Notes under the pieces: generated by a model | What the model saw: the letters and a program-made list of their open reading frames with translations, nothing else | Told to the model about the DNA's origin: nothing | The model's database searches: none | Part shown: positions 1-10,787 of the stretch, piece by piece | Layout of the letters: every line of letters starts with the position of its first letter | How positions within the stretch are numbered: the stretch's first letter is position 1 | Position numbers and translations under genes: made by a program | Source: Saccharina japonica | Taxonomy: Eukaryota; Sar; Phaeophyceae; Laminariales; Laminariaceae | Reading direction: 5' to 3' | DNA: 64,000 bases | Assembly: GCA_008828725.1 (NCBI GenBank) | Contig: MEHQ01000010.1 | Span: forward strand, 322,271 to 386,270

Positions 1-390
1 GGCGATAGTCCCCGGTGGGCCGCAGCCGCTGCAGTCGCAGGCACCGGCCTTGGCCCCCGCTCCTCTTCCTCAACAGCAGCAGCAACAGCAACAGCAGCAG
101 CAGCAGCAGCAAACACGACCGAGCAATCTGGGTTTGGGTCCTCGCCGACCGCCCCCCCCCTCGGTGGGGGCAGCGGTGGGCGGCGCCACCGCCCGGGGGC
201 CCGCGCGCACGCCCGTCCCCGCCGGCCGAGCGTCTGTTGGTGGAAGCGCGGGTATTGGTAGCATGCTGCCCTCTGGCGTGGCCGGCCTAGTGGGCGGGGC
301 CCCCACTTCTTCCCAGACTCAGCCCCAGGCAGCTGTGCCGGGTCAGGGGCAGGCCGTGCCACAGTTTCAACGGGGTCTGGGGATGATGCC

Positions 391-460
<70 letters not shown>

Positions 461-543
461 GGGATGCCAGCAATGCAAGCACAGGGGGTGATGCAGCAGC
501 AACAGCAGCAGCAACAACAGCAACAACAACAACGGCAACAGCA

Positions 544-574
<31 letters not shown>

Positions 575-2006
575 GCGAGGCCTGTGATACAGCAGGGGGG
601 GATGGGGTTGCAGCAGCAGGGTGCGCAGGCGCGCGGGCCGCCACTGTCAGGAATAAACGGCAGCGGGGGCGGGATCGGAGGAATTCCGAGTCTCATCCCC
701 ACCAAGGCGGGCGCGCCAGGCGGAATGGTCTCAATCCCGCAGCAGCAGCAACAACAACAACAGCAACAACAGCAACAGCAGTTTGGGGGACAAAACCGTG
801 GTGCCGCGATGGGGGCTGGTCAAACGGCGAGGGGGGTATCGCTGAATGCCAGTGGGCAGCAGCAGCTGGGGCAAGCGGGCATGGTGAGACGATGGCGCTG
901 AATCAAGTCGAGATCCGATGATGTTTGCGCATGGTGCATGGAGATTGACCATGTCGGCGTGCCGCCGGGGAATAGCTGTATTTCTTTGTTTCTCTACTGT
1001 AGTCTACGAATGTCCTGTACACTACTGCCGTACGAATAGACTGCTGTAGCGTCGGTGTTTTCCGAACGGTGCTTACCGAAATTATGTAGAGTTCATGTAG
1101 AATACTGTAGATGTGGTGTCTGTCGCATACAGCCGAGCGTTGCGCATAGGTCTCTGTTCAGGCCAAAACACGCGCTTATGTCGCCAGTGCCTTTTCGTCG
1201 CATTTTTAGTCATGCTTACGGCATAATGGCATTGGCTGGCGCCGGCTCTCAACATATTGTATGGGTTTGTTTTTGTCGAATTCGGGTCATGGGTTGATTG
1301 ACATCGGCTCAACAGTCTGGGAGAGAAGGCGGCAGCAACAGTCTAGCCTTTTCAACTTGGTTGTAGCTTGACGTTAATTTCCAGGGATCCTACCGGGGGT
1401 CTGGGGGCCGAATAGGATGGACCCACTACGGAACCAAAGTAGCATTTTTTACCTGCCGGTATCGTTAACGCCAACGTGTTCTTGCCTCACGTTTCTGGCA
1501 TTCGCTTGTCTGCCACGTGGTGATATCGGAAGAATTTCAACCCCTGCTTCGATGCCTTCTTGTCGTTTGCGTTCATCCCAAATGTGCGTGCTACTCGGAC
1601 AGGCGCGCTCACAAGGGCTCCAACCGCAGCAGTTTCAGCAGCAGCAGCAGCAGCCTCGGCCGATACCAACATTGCAGCCGAGACCAGCTCAGCAGCAGCA
1701 GCAGCAACCACAGCAACAAATGAGAACACAAGGGCAGCAGCAGCTAGCAAGGCCTCAGCAAGGGCAGCTCTTGCAACAGGGGCGACCCCAACAGCAGCAG
1801 CAACAGCAACAGCAGCAGCAGCAGCAGTTTCAAGGCCGGCAGCTTCAGGGAGGGCAGCAACAGCACTCGGCGATGCAGGCAATTCAGCCAATGCAGTCCA
1901 GGCCGCAGGGCAGGACGTTCCTCCCCCAAACTGGATCTCAGGGGCCGAGAGCCATTCAAGGCATGGCGGCGGGCTCGGCGATGGGCGGGGCGGGAGCGCG
2001 ACAACC

Positions 2007-2081
<75 letters not shown>

Positions 2082-3333
2082 GCGGCCTTTCAGTGGGACG
2101 ATGAATTTCAACAGCATGCAGCAGCAGCAGCAACCACTACAGCAGCAGCAGCAGCAGATGCAGCAGCAGCGCGGTCAAGCCCCGGGTGGAAACATGGCAC
2201 GGGGGCAGCCCGCAGCGGGGGGACAATTTGGGCAGGCAGGGTTAACTCCGCAGCAGCAGCAGGTAAGCTGGAGCCACTGTCGTAGAGTTCGAGGGCAAGT
2301 GAACGGTGTCTACGGCTTGCCATAGCTTCGATTGAAAGGTTGAGATACGCTTGAATGCGAACGTAACCAGAACAATGCCCCCAAGCGCCTTTTGAAAGTT
2401 ATCGGAATGAAGCTGTCAGGAGGAGTTGATTTGTACTGTCAAGCGTTTTGTCGATGCTGGGGCAAGTTGCACATACTGCTGGGTCTTGCCGCCACTACTG
2501 TAGTAGTAGTGTACCTGGTGTACAGTATAGGTACGTGACATGTACTGGATTAGGCCATTGTAAGTTGTGTTGGTAATCCGGAAGCGTTCGGATTTGAAGG
2601 TCATCGTGGCTGCATGGTATACCGGTATACGTGAGCGGCTTGAGACCGTTGGATGCGACTCGTTGGTGGGGGTGTACAGCGGGGGCGCAGTATGAAAAAT
2701 GTTGCAAAATCGGTACAGCAAGAAAATCGTATAAATACGGGCGGTGGACTCTTAATACTATACTGGTAAATACCTACCAGTATTTACACTACTTTGATAG
2801 GGCATTGTAAAACTGATTTACGATACTGCAATACTGCATACTACAGCGTTACCGCTTGTTACTACTGTGCACTGGAAACACTTGTTATATAGTAGGAAAC
2901 ATTTGAACTGATTCTACATCCATGCAGCCAGCCAAAAGCTCGTCGTATCTAGGAAAAATCGCGGATCGTCCTATTGTTTCTCACTGATATTTGTTTTCCG
3001 AGTGCGAACTTCAGCGCCGCTCGGTAAGACTCGTTTGTCTTTGGCTTTTGGCCAGTAGTCATCATTCGCTGGTACTTACGTAATGGTTGTTATGCACTAT
3101 GCTCGTCAGTGATGTTCGTGCTTACAAAAAGAGTTAGAGTACGATGTATGACGACTATGCGCTGATTTGCCTTGACCTGATACGTTTTGCGTTGCCTATA
3201 CCCTGCTTTACGGTGTTCATGCTTCTTGGTTCCGCAGCAGCAATCGTGGCAGCAGCAACAACTTCGGCAGCAACAACAACAACAACAACAACAACAACAG
3301 CAACAGCGGCAGCAGTTCAACCCTAGAGGCTAG
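1..3333 (+). CDS. Glutamine-rich protein, 3' part (5' end outside window)
   Basis: The three visible exons are 1-883 (open from base 2), 1603-2262 and 3238-3333, ending in TAG at 3331-3333. All junctions are phase 0 (donors GTGAGA and GTAAGC, acceptors GGACAG and CCGCAG). About 545 residues are visible and no start is seen. The protein is low complexity: long Gln tracts in every exon, separated by Gly/Pro/Ala/Arg-rich linkers, with C-terminus QQFNPRG. One tract is an uninterrupted run of 24 CAG codons (2008-2079). Others mix CAG and CAA. No folded domain, membrane segment or catalytic motif is visible. Gln-rich proteins of this sort are often transcription or mRNA-metabolism scaffolds, but the family cannot be named from this fragment, and a link to the NOT3 gene downstream is only a compositional resemblance. 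The antisense Leu/Cys/Ala runs are shadows of the CAG repeats. I am confident that it is coding and unsure of its identity. Confidence 0.75.
391..459 (+). repeat. CAG/CAA polyglutamine tract
   Basis: This is a run of about 23 glutamine codons in the first visible exon, mostly CAG with rare CAA. Shorter tracts follow at about 493-574 and 739-780. Confidence 0.9.
2008..2079 (+). repeat. Uninterrupted (CAG)24 microsatellite in coding exon
   Basis: Twenty-four CAG codons occur in a row without a CAA interruption, in frame with the polyglutamine protein. Pure CAG runs are prone to slippage, so the protein length may vary between strains. Confidence 0.95.
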
Positions 3334-6300
3334 CCCGTATTATGTCGTAGTGTGAAGTGTTGGTTGTGTCTGTGCCTGTGCCTAAGGCCGCCCAAAAGTG
3401 AAAGCGGTGAGTTGTCGTCCACCTCTGCTATGTATGTGAGGGAGGACATATCATACATGTGGTATCATACATGCATAAAGTACATCCCTGATGAGGATTT
3501 TTTTGCGTTTTTTCAATTGTACGGTGCTGTCACTCGCTGTAAGATACTATTAATACTATTAATAGTACACCAGTACCGCGCATGCTCGGGGGGGGGGGGG
3601 GGTAAGTTCGCGCGAACTACGTAGTCGTACTCGTAGCCCACTCGGGTGTTCCCAACTTTCTACTTTGCTGATAGGATTGATACGTAGTTGAGTCGTGTCA
3701 TTATCTCGTTTGCACTGGAGAAGTTGGAGCTCAGTTTGGTTGGGGCGTCGTTCGGCCCAAGAAGAGACGGAGATAGAGCTTCGGAGTGTCTTGGCTGCTT
3801 ACCTCAAGTTCTGGTTATATCCTCGTGTATATGGGCACTTTGCGTCTGAGTGGACTACGCTGCGGCTGGTTGTTTTGTTTTGTTTTTGCCGACAACGCAG
3901 ACCGGAGACAGACCGTGTACTCTCCTTGTCATGCGTGGAATAGACAGAACAGATGATCACCAGCATTCTTTAGAGGATCCCCCAGTACCGCTATGAATAG
4001 TAGTGTAGTGTACGGTCAAGGTTAATTATCAGCGCCAGAGAGACTAAGAAGTCAGCTACCAGTAGCAGTGATAGCTGTAATTAAGGCGTGATACAGGCAG
4101 TAGAGAGAAAAGAATTTCAGTTGGTGGTACATAGGTACATATGTGCTCAGTCAAGTGATGATGCTCTTCTCGGTGTCTGGTGGTTTTAAGTCTGTCTGTT
4201 GAACGTATTCGTGATCTCTGCAATCTAATAATGAAACAACGAAATAAACCTCAGTCATGGCACGTGGAACGGCGGTGTTTTGGTCCTTTTTAAAACGCTG
4301 TGGTAGCTTTCATACCATGAGGATTGATAATTACATGATCGACATTCATCACTGATGGCAGTGTTTGATTATTTGGTTTGCCATAGTCGTATTATATGAG
4401 GCATCGTGGGACGGCAGCCTTAGGAGCGTCCAACCAAAAGAATGGAAGCAGAATGCTGGGGAACAGCGCGCCAACGCACATCGTTGGCGCTGCATTTGAG
4501 TAAGATTCACTACGAATACACGAATACTGCTGTAGGATTCATCAAGCGGCAGTACGATACCAGGTAGAAAATACCGATATCATATGCTCCGCTACCTGAG
4601 GGTTTCCGTTTTCTTCACGGTTTGGCCACCAGGACTCGAGCGAAAGTATTTACTGCACTTGTGACTGATGTGCTAATACTACTATTGTAGTACGGCCGTT
4701 TTGTTGAACGCCAACACATGACGTAAGTACACGACGATTTGCTGTGTCGTACATACATGTGTATATACGATGTATGCACGTGCGTGTACGAGCAAGAGCA
4801 TCGCAGCCTGCTGCTGCTCAAAAATCATCTTGAAATCAGCATCACACGTGCCAGGCCGCCCATTTAACCATTTCCCTCCTTGTCACTCCTGTACTACTAC
4901 TGCACATTGCACATACATAACGTTTGCAATATTTGCACACCTAAATTTGACTCTAATTTCAAGTGTTTTGTCCCCACAACGGGGGAGTGCAGTTCCAAGC
5001 TCCCATGATACAACTCCAATTCAGCAATTATTGTCGTTCCACCCATACGGCACGACGGGTGGAGGTGGGGCTTGGCGCAAACGACTTGTCCATGTCTCAG
5101 CTAACCCCAATGCTCGTGGACGCACCGTCAAAGCTATCTTGTCCCGCCGATTTTTGCAAGTTTTTCGAGTGTTATGCTTGCTCGGCGCTGGATTAAGAAA
5201 ACTGGATTAAGAAAATCTGTTGCCAATCGCGATAATCAGCTGCAAGAATTTGAGTCAACAAATAGTATTTACGTCGTGGTGGGTTGGAGTTTAGAGCAGA
5301 CGGAAAACCTAAGAGTAACTTCTCAAGAAATAAACAGCAGGTCAGCGCAGGGTAAATGAGGTAAATGAGGTAAATTATCCTATATTAATGGAGGTAAAAA
5401 ACTCTATAATTAAGCGGCGTTGTATACGTTTGCTGTGGTCACCGGGTACACATCATGTTCCAAGTCCATGTATTGAAATGCCAAGAAACCTCTACATGCT
5501 CTCCCCCAGGCAACAGCAGTCTGCGCCCCCGCCTCCTTTTTAAAAGTCTACCCCGTACACCATCATGTTTCCCGGGAGCATAAATCCGAAAACAAAACAA
5601 ACAGCGAGCCAGCGACAAGAAAAAGGAACAAAAACGCCTGTTGTCAGGCAAACCCTTGCTTGCCTGTTGCCGACATTTTTAGATCCCCGCCATATGACAG
5701 ACTCGAGACGCCTTAAAAGCCGAGTGACGAACACGCAAGCAATGCAAAAAAGATGTCCGTAAGATACAAACCTTGAGGTTTTAAGTTCATGCCCAATACT
5801 CTCAGAGCAACAGCAGTCTACCGTTAGGGATGAACAAAAGGTCCCTTTAAGGCCAGCTGGCGCCCTTAAGGTCTAAAAGCCAATCAAGTCAGAGATGTCA
5901 CCCACCCAGCACAGTGAGTGGGTCTAATTGAAACTAGAAAGTATCTCCAGCCACTGGGGAAACAGCGTGATACCCTCCCCACACCCAAAGCGACATGGGT
6001 AACATGCCGGAAGGGAGGAAGGGACGAAACCTCTGCTGCGGCTGCAGACTAGAGCGCTACTAATACTCAGGTAGACGTGAAACAACAGGGGGGGTGGGGG
6101 CCGAAAACAAAAAAAATGCCGGCCGGCCAAACTGATATTTACCAGACACGACAACCCCAACCTTCGATGCTTCCTTTCACGCGGCAAGGCAAGGTGGTGC
6201 CAACAAGCATGTCACCCTTTTGCACCGCACACACACACTCGTTTCCCCCGCGTTCTCCACCACCGCCGTCTATTCTATTCCATTTCATTCCTGGCAGCAC

Positions 6301-6574
6301 CCCCCGACGAAAGACGTCAACGAAAGACGTCAAAGAAAGACATTCACTCGGACGTCGACGAAAGACATTAACTCGGACGTCGAACACGTCGATCGACATT
6401 GATCGATCGCGCAGGACAGCAAATAAAAATAAAAATAGGGGAAGCGATACCAGAAGAGCAAGCAGTGCGTGCTTGAGTGAGTGCGAGCGCAAGTGCAATA
6501 CATGCATGCGCGAAGCGCAAAGTTCAATGCGCGATGCCCAAAGCGCACTGCTCCATGCGCGATGCGAGACGCGC
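3334..6574. other. Convergent spacer between polyQ gene and plastid-protein gene
   Basis: This 3.2-kb stretch follows the TAG of the polyQ gene and precedes the stop of the minus-strand plastid-protein gene. It should hold the 3' UTRs of both. I see no ORF with a recognisable domain or convincing splice-linked exons. It contains a run of 15 G (3588-3602), a copy of the CTATTAATAG palindrome near 3554-3563, and a degenerate repeat of AAAGACGTC/AAAGACATT units at 6304-6395. Short overlapping ORFs around 4960-5200 are unassigned. Confidence 0.6.
6304..6395. repeat. Degenerate tandem repeat (GAAAGACGTC-type units)
   Basis: Units of about 12 bases (ACGAAAGACGTCA and variants with CATT, plus CTCGGACGTCG) recur five to six times just downstream of the plastid-protein gene stop, probably within its 3' UTR. 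Confidence 0.7.
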
Positions 6575-8417
6575 TTACGCGGATCCCTCCTCGGCGAACT
6601 CGGCGTTAAGCTCCCCCCAGATCTTGTCGGATTCTGCCTTGGCGGTCTTGGCAGTCTCATCGAACGCCTTCTCGAGGTCCGCCAAGCAGTCCGCTTCCAT
6701 CTTCTTCAAGGCGTCGGTGTACACAGACTCGCTCGACGCCATGGACCCTGCTGGGGTGCTGACCGCGGGCGTGCTCACGCCTGGCGAGGACACCATCTGT
6801 ACGGAGGCTGTTCATCGCAGAGATGTTGCCGAGCGCCGAGGAGGTGCATATAGGATACGGTAGCGAGGGGTGGACGTGGCTACGGTCAGATCGTAGTTAG
6901 GAATGGATTGATGTGATAATCGTAGTGGTGCTGGTTTGTAGGAGACAATACAGTATAAAAGCGACGGTATGAGATCTGCGATGGTGTCTGCGAGGGTGGC
7001 TCTGTGTCCCAAGCAATTTTACCACGATAGGATGCACATCGTCGCGCTTGATACGCTTTACGCAAATCTCAAGCCGGTGCTTACCGTAGATTCAAAAAGG
7101 ACGTTGGCAAATTCAAAAACCGTTACGTAATACTTCTTAGATCCACAAGCGTCCCGTTCTGCGTACTCGTCTACTATTAATAAGTGTATATGCATCCGCG
7201 TACGTAGGGCTCCGTTAAACCCTCGCAGTTGTCATGCCTCGTTCCGCGTGTCCTTGCATCTACTCTGTGCTATCCTATAGTTAGCTATAACGAGTATGTA
7301 TATACTGGTAGATTAGTAGTCTTGGCGGTGAGCTTGCCCATCTGTCACATGACTTATCACCCCCGGGGATCACCAGTACAAATTACTATTAATAGTGCTG
7401 TAGTACTCAGATATTAATAGTACTCAGATATGATGCCACGGCACGATGTTGGCGGGAATGATATCCTAAACAAACATGTGTTCGAAAACAATACTCGAAT
7501 TATTATCGGTTAACATATACCTCGGGTAACCTACGTACCGGGTATATGATTAGGTATCACAGGAACTCGGGAGTATTTTTCTACACTGCCTTGTAGTTGA
7601 TGGGTTCAAGGAACACTATTAATGTTGAATAGTATACGACACAGAGCCGACTCGCGTTTTGAATGTGCCCGAACGATAGCCTCTTACTTATTTTATACCG
7701 CTAATACCACTGCTGGTTACCACTACGCCAGGGTATACAATTTGAATCATACTACGTAGGTGCCTGATACCTGATACAGTAGTGAGCCCGTAGTGGTGCA
7801 GTAGTTAGCCGTAACTGTCTACCAGGTATAGTCTGTGTCTGTGTGATGCTGGGACCTTCCAGGCATGGGGGCGTATGATAGGCTGGATCGCAACAAAAAC
7901 TCGTCAAATAGCCATACCAGTGTGATACCATCGATACCCCGGATACCACTGACGTCCCTTCCTCGGTGCACCCACCACAAAAACAAATCGATTGTAGGCT
8001 TCAGTGCCTGCTGCTATGGCTTTCGTGCACATAGGCAACAACAGCAGCAGCAACAGGACCGCGTGCTTATACCATTCCACAAGGTGAACATATTCCACGT
8101 ATACTCGTGCCAAGCGTATCATTTAACACTATCAACTAGAAGTGAGTCGTAGTGAGTGTAACGGGTCGGTTCACGTGCTCGGCAAAGCTCGACACTTGTG
8201 TATGAATACGAGTATCATACAGCTGAATGGTACGGTCCTGGTAAAAGATGATAACTATGATAGGTAACATATGTTATGTACGTATACGAGTACACGAGTA
8301 AAACTCACCGGAGAAGCGCGCATTCCGTGCGAGGGAGTGTCCCGGGACAGGTGCGAGGAACGCGCTTGCCGAGGCCGACATGGCTACCACTCCAACCAAA
8401 ACTGATGTGCGGACCAT
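6575..8417 (-). CDS. Small nucleus-encoded plastid-targeted protein (113 aa, two exons)
   Basis: Exon 1 is 8417-8309 (ATG at 8417, donor CG|GTGAGT, phase 1). Exon 2 is 6807-6575 (acceptor GAACAG|CC, stop TAA). They join in phase to give 113 residues. Exon 1 encodes a short hydrophobic signal peptide (about residues 5-19, VLVGVVAMSASASA) followed by the ASAFLAP motif with Phe at the predicted +1 position, then a basic, Ser/Arg-containing transit peptide. This is the bipartite presequence of stramenopile plastid proteins, which directs import across the plastid ER and inner envelopes. The mature part (roughly residues 55-113) is acidic and helical, rich in Lys/Glu/Ala with one Trp, ending NAEFAEEGSA. 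I do not recognise the family. The 1.5-kb intron separates targeting from mature sequence. An alternative acceptor six codons downstream would change the frame and is rejected. Targeting is well supported; function is unknown. Confidence 0.75.
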
Positions 8418-10787
8418 GGCTCTGCCGTTGGTGTAAGAGGGACTAATGATAACACAGCACCATCAAAGAAAACACGAGGGAGTACGAGTAGGGTTAGGGA
8501 TAGCGTTAGAGGAAGGTACATATTGGTACCAGTACAGGGTAAGGGCAGGACAAGGCAGGACACGACACCACACGACAGGGCAGAGAGGTGGGGGAAACAT
8601 GCAGTAGAGGTGGGGGAAACTGCTGCAAGGATGTACCTACTGCTGCAAGGTGACACAACAGCAGTGCTTCAGTGCTTCCTTCGAAGCAAAATTCGGCTGC
8701 GGTTACGTAATGGCGTATGGCTTAGCTTAGTTGTGGCTTATGTGGCCGATCTCAAAGCTGGTGACGCATACAGAACACAACATGATAAACCACATATCTT
8801 CATGACAGATTAAACCGAACCTGGTATATACATGATACCGCGTACTGGTATGCTACTCGTATCCTTTTATGCTTCCTTCTCTCGCATTGAAACGACAGCC
8901 ACGATTGACAAGTCGTCATCGCTATCCTTTACAAATTCCAAGTAGTTTGGCCCGGAGAACGGCAAACGGCAGTGGGCACTGGTGTGTAAGTGGGCAGTGC
9001 TGAACGAGACAGACGTACCGGGCGCGATTTTACAGCTCAACGCGTTCACAAGCTATACGTACGTAAAGGAACTGGCGACTGGTACCAGTACGAGTACAAG
9101 TTTGAACACCGAATTGTTTGTAAATCGATCAAACAAAAGGCAGTATATACCCGATGGCTCGATCGCCGACGGCAGGTCAGTCTATTAATAGCGCCACGAC
9201 GCCACGACGCTATTCCTACATCGCTGTGCGTTACGCTGGACTTGCGATGGAAGCAGAGCTGACGTTTGCACATCAAAAGCAAGAGACATGAAGTTGAAAA
9301 TATTGAAAACATGCTCTCTCAGCAAACATGAGGTTCAGGCTGACAAAACGATGGCCGCTTCCTTCCCCCCTCGCCTATCGCTTATAAACGCGAGGATACC
9401 CAGCACACCCAGGACATACAATGGACCACACGCTAGCGATACCCAACCCGCGACCGGTCCAGGGCTACTTCCACCTTCTGGTGGCAGGGGTAGAGGTGGC
9501 TGCTCTCAAGCCGGCCTTGCTACGACCAGGTGCTCCGAGGCTGCTTGTCAGCAAGCAGCAGGCAGCAGGTGCGTGCTCGTGGTTTCAAGGGCCCGTCCGA
9601 CGTTTGCAACGCTCGTTCTCGATGCCGCCCAATAATACCAAGATCCCACCAAACCAGCCGGCACCACAGCTCGATTGCAGAGGCCGAGCATGCAACACTA
9701 AGGCGCATGCAGTACCTGGCGCCCCATCACGGTGCTGCCGGAGTGAGCCCGTGCCTTCGCGGAACCGTTCGCAGCAACCCAACCTCAATATGAGCCCCAA
9801 ATTGCCTCATGGTCTCATGGTTCATGCAGAGCAATCACCGCACCACCTCGTGGTGACAACTCAAGTGCCGCAGCCAAGACCTTCCGAAATAGATCAGCGA
9901 TCCACCAATCTGATCGCACCGGACTGCGGCGCCCTGGCCCTGCCGAGCGAAACGCGGGCACGCCGCTAGCTTCGTAGCTTTGGGGTGATTCATTGCTTTA
10001 GGGGTAACGTCAGGCACAAGCCACCTCTATTCTGACCAAAGAGATACCTAGAAGCGCGCGACCATCAAACCCAAGCATCTCTCCCTCAATCCGACAACAT
10101 GCACCTCCAGTGTAGCTCACCTGAGTGGGGTGTTGAGTGGAGGTAAGAGGTACAGGTAGCGGGTACGGCGTTGCAAGCGAGTTACGGAGAGAATACGCAC
10201 GAGGTCTGCATCCCTTCCACGGTGATAAAACGGGGACAGTACTCAATCGTCCCCTGCCTCGGCCCACAGGAAAGAAAAAGTCACCTGGAGATAAAACAAG
10301 GTTGCGGGAACTTGCTCGCGGTACGCAAGGTGTCCGTGCTAGAGTCGTTCGTCTTGCTGAACTGACCCCGGTATCACATTGATAAATAGTGAAGGAGAGG
10401 TAGCAGACGAGGAGTCAAGACGCAGACTGAAGAAGCCAGGAGACAGCCGATCGCGAGCGCGAAGGCACGTCCAGGTGCAGCACACCAGTGACTTCATCAC
10501 GAATCCCCTCTGCTTCGAGGTCTACAGCTGCAGCCCACAGGAGCTCAGCGGTCGATACGTGCATCTTGTTCGAGGGTGGACCACAAGCGTTGCGCAATTG
10601 TGTTTTGATCCACTGTTGCCAGTCCGACGTTCCTCTCGAGTCTGGAGCTAAATCGGCGCCACAAAGTTTTTGGGGCACCGAGGCGAAAGCACCCACAGGT
10701 AGCCGACAGGCCTTTATGGTACGCTACCATCAGCTGCTATAGGAGCCGAGGAGGTGGATTAGAAGAAGCTCGTGGAAGCTTGTCAAG
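8418..10787. other. Divergent spacer upstream of NOT3, with unresolved ORFs
   Basis: This region lies between the start codons of the minus-strand plastid-protein gene and plus-strand NOT3. It must hold both promoters and 5' UTRs. The part from 9350 to 10740 is richer in G+C and has longer ORFs than typical spacer. They overlap in several frames (see 9421-9969), and a minus-strand frame at 10696-10415 also looks protein-like. No domain can be named. Possible donors occur on the plus strand at 9570 (CAG|GTGCGT) and 10142 (GAG|GTAAGA), and on the minus strand near 10117 (CAG|GTGAGC), so a non-coding 5' leader exon of NOT3 or a small extra gene is possible. Confidence 0.5.
9421..9969 (+). CDS. 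Unassigned ORF, possibly leader exon or pseudogene
   Basis: An ATG-to-TAG frame of 182 codons lies upstream of NOT3. The product would be Pro/Gln/Arg-rich with no domain I recognise. Two other plus frames are also partly open here (one ends in PPSGGRGRGGC), which argues for compositional bias rather than selection on one frame. An internal CAG|GTGCGT at 9567-9572 looks like a splice donor and would interrupt it. It could equally be a decayed copy of Gln/Gly-rich sequence like the gene at the left edge. It is reported because it is the longest open frame in an otherwise unexplained G+C-rich stretch. Confidence 0.2.
   Translation: MDHTLAIPNPRPVQGYFHLLVAGVEVAALKPALLRPGAPRLLVSKQQAAGACSWFQGPVRRLQRSFSMPPNNTKIPPNQPAPQLDCRGRACNTKAHAVPGAPSRCCRSEPVPSRNRSQQPNLNMSPKLPHGLMVHAEQSPHHLVVTTQVPQPRPSEIDQRSTNLIAPDCGALALPSETRARR

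Noticed and set aside
367-705. Antisense poly-Cys, poly-Leu and poly-Ala ORFs over the CAG tracts
   Set aside because: These are shadows of the CAG/CAA repeats of the plus-strand glutamine-rich gene.
10415-10696. 93-codon minus-strand ORF just upstream of NOT3
   Set aside because: It looks protein-like, but overlapping plus-strand frames are equally open and no domain or conserved motif can be named.
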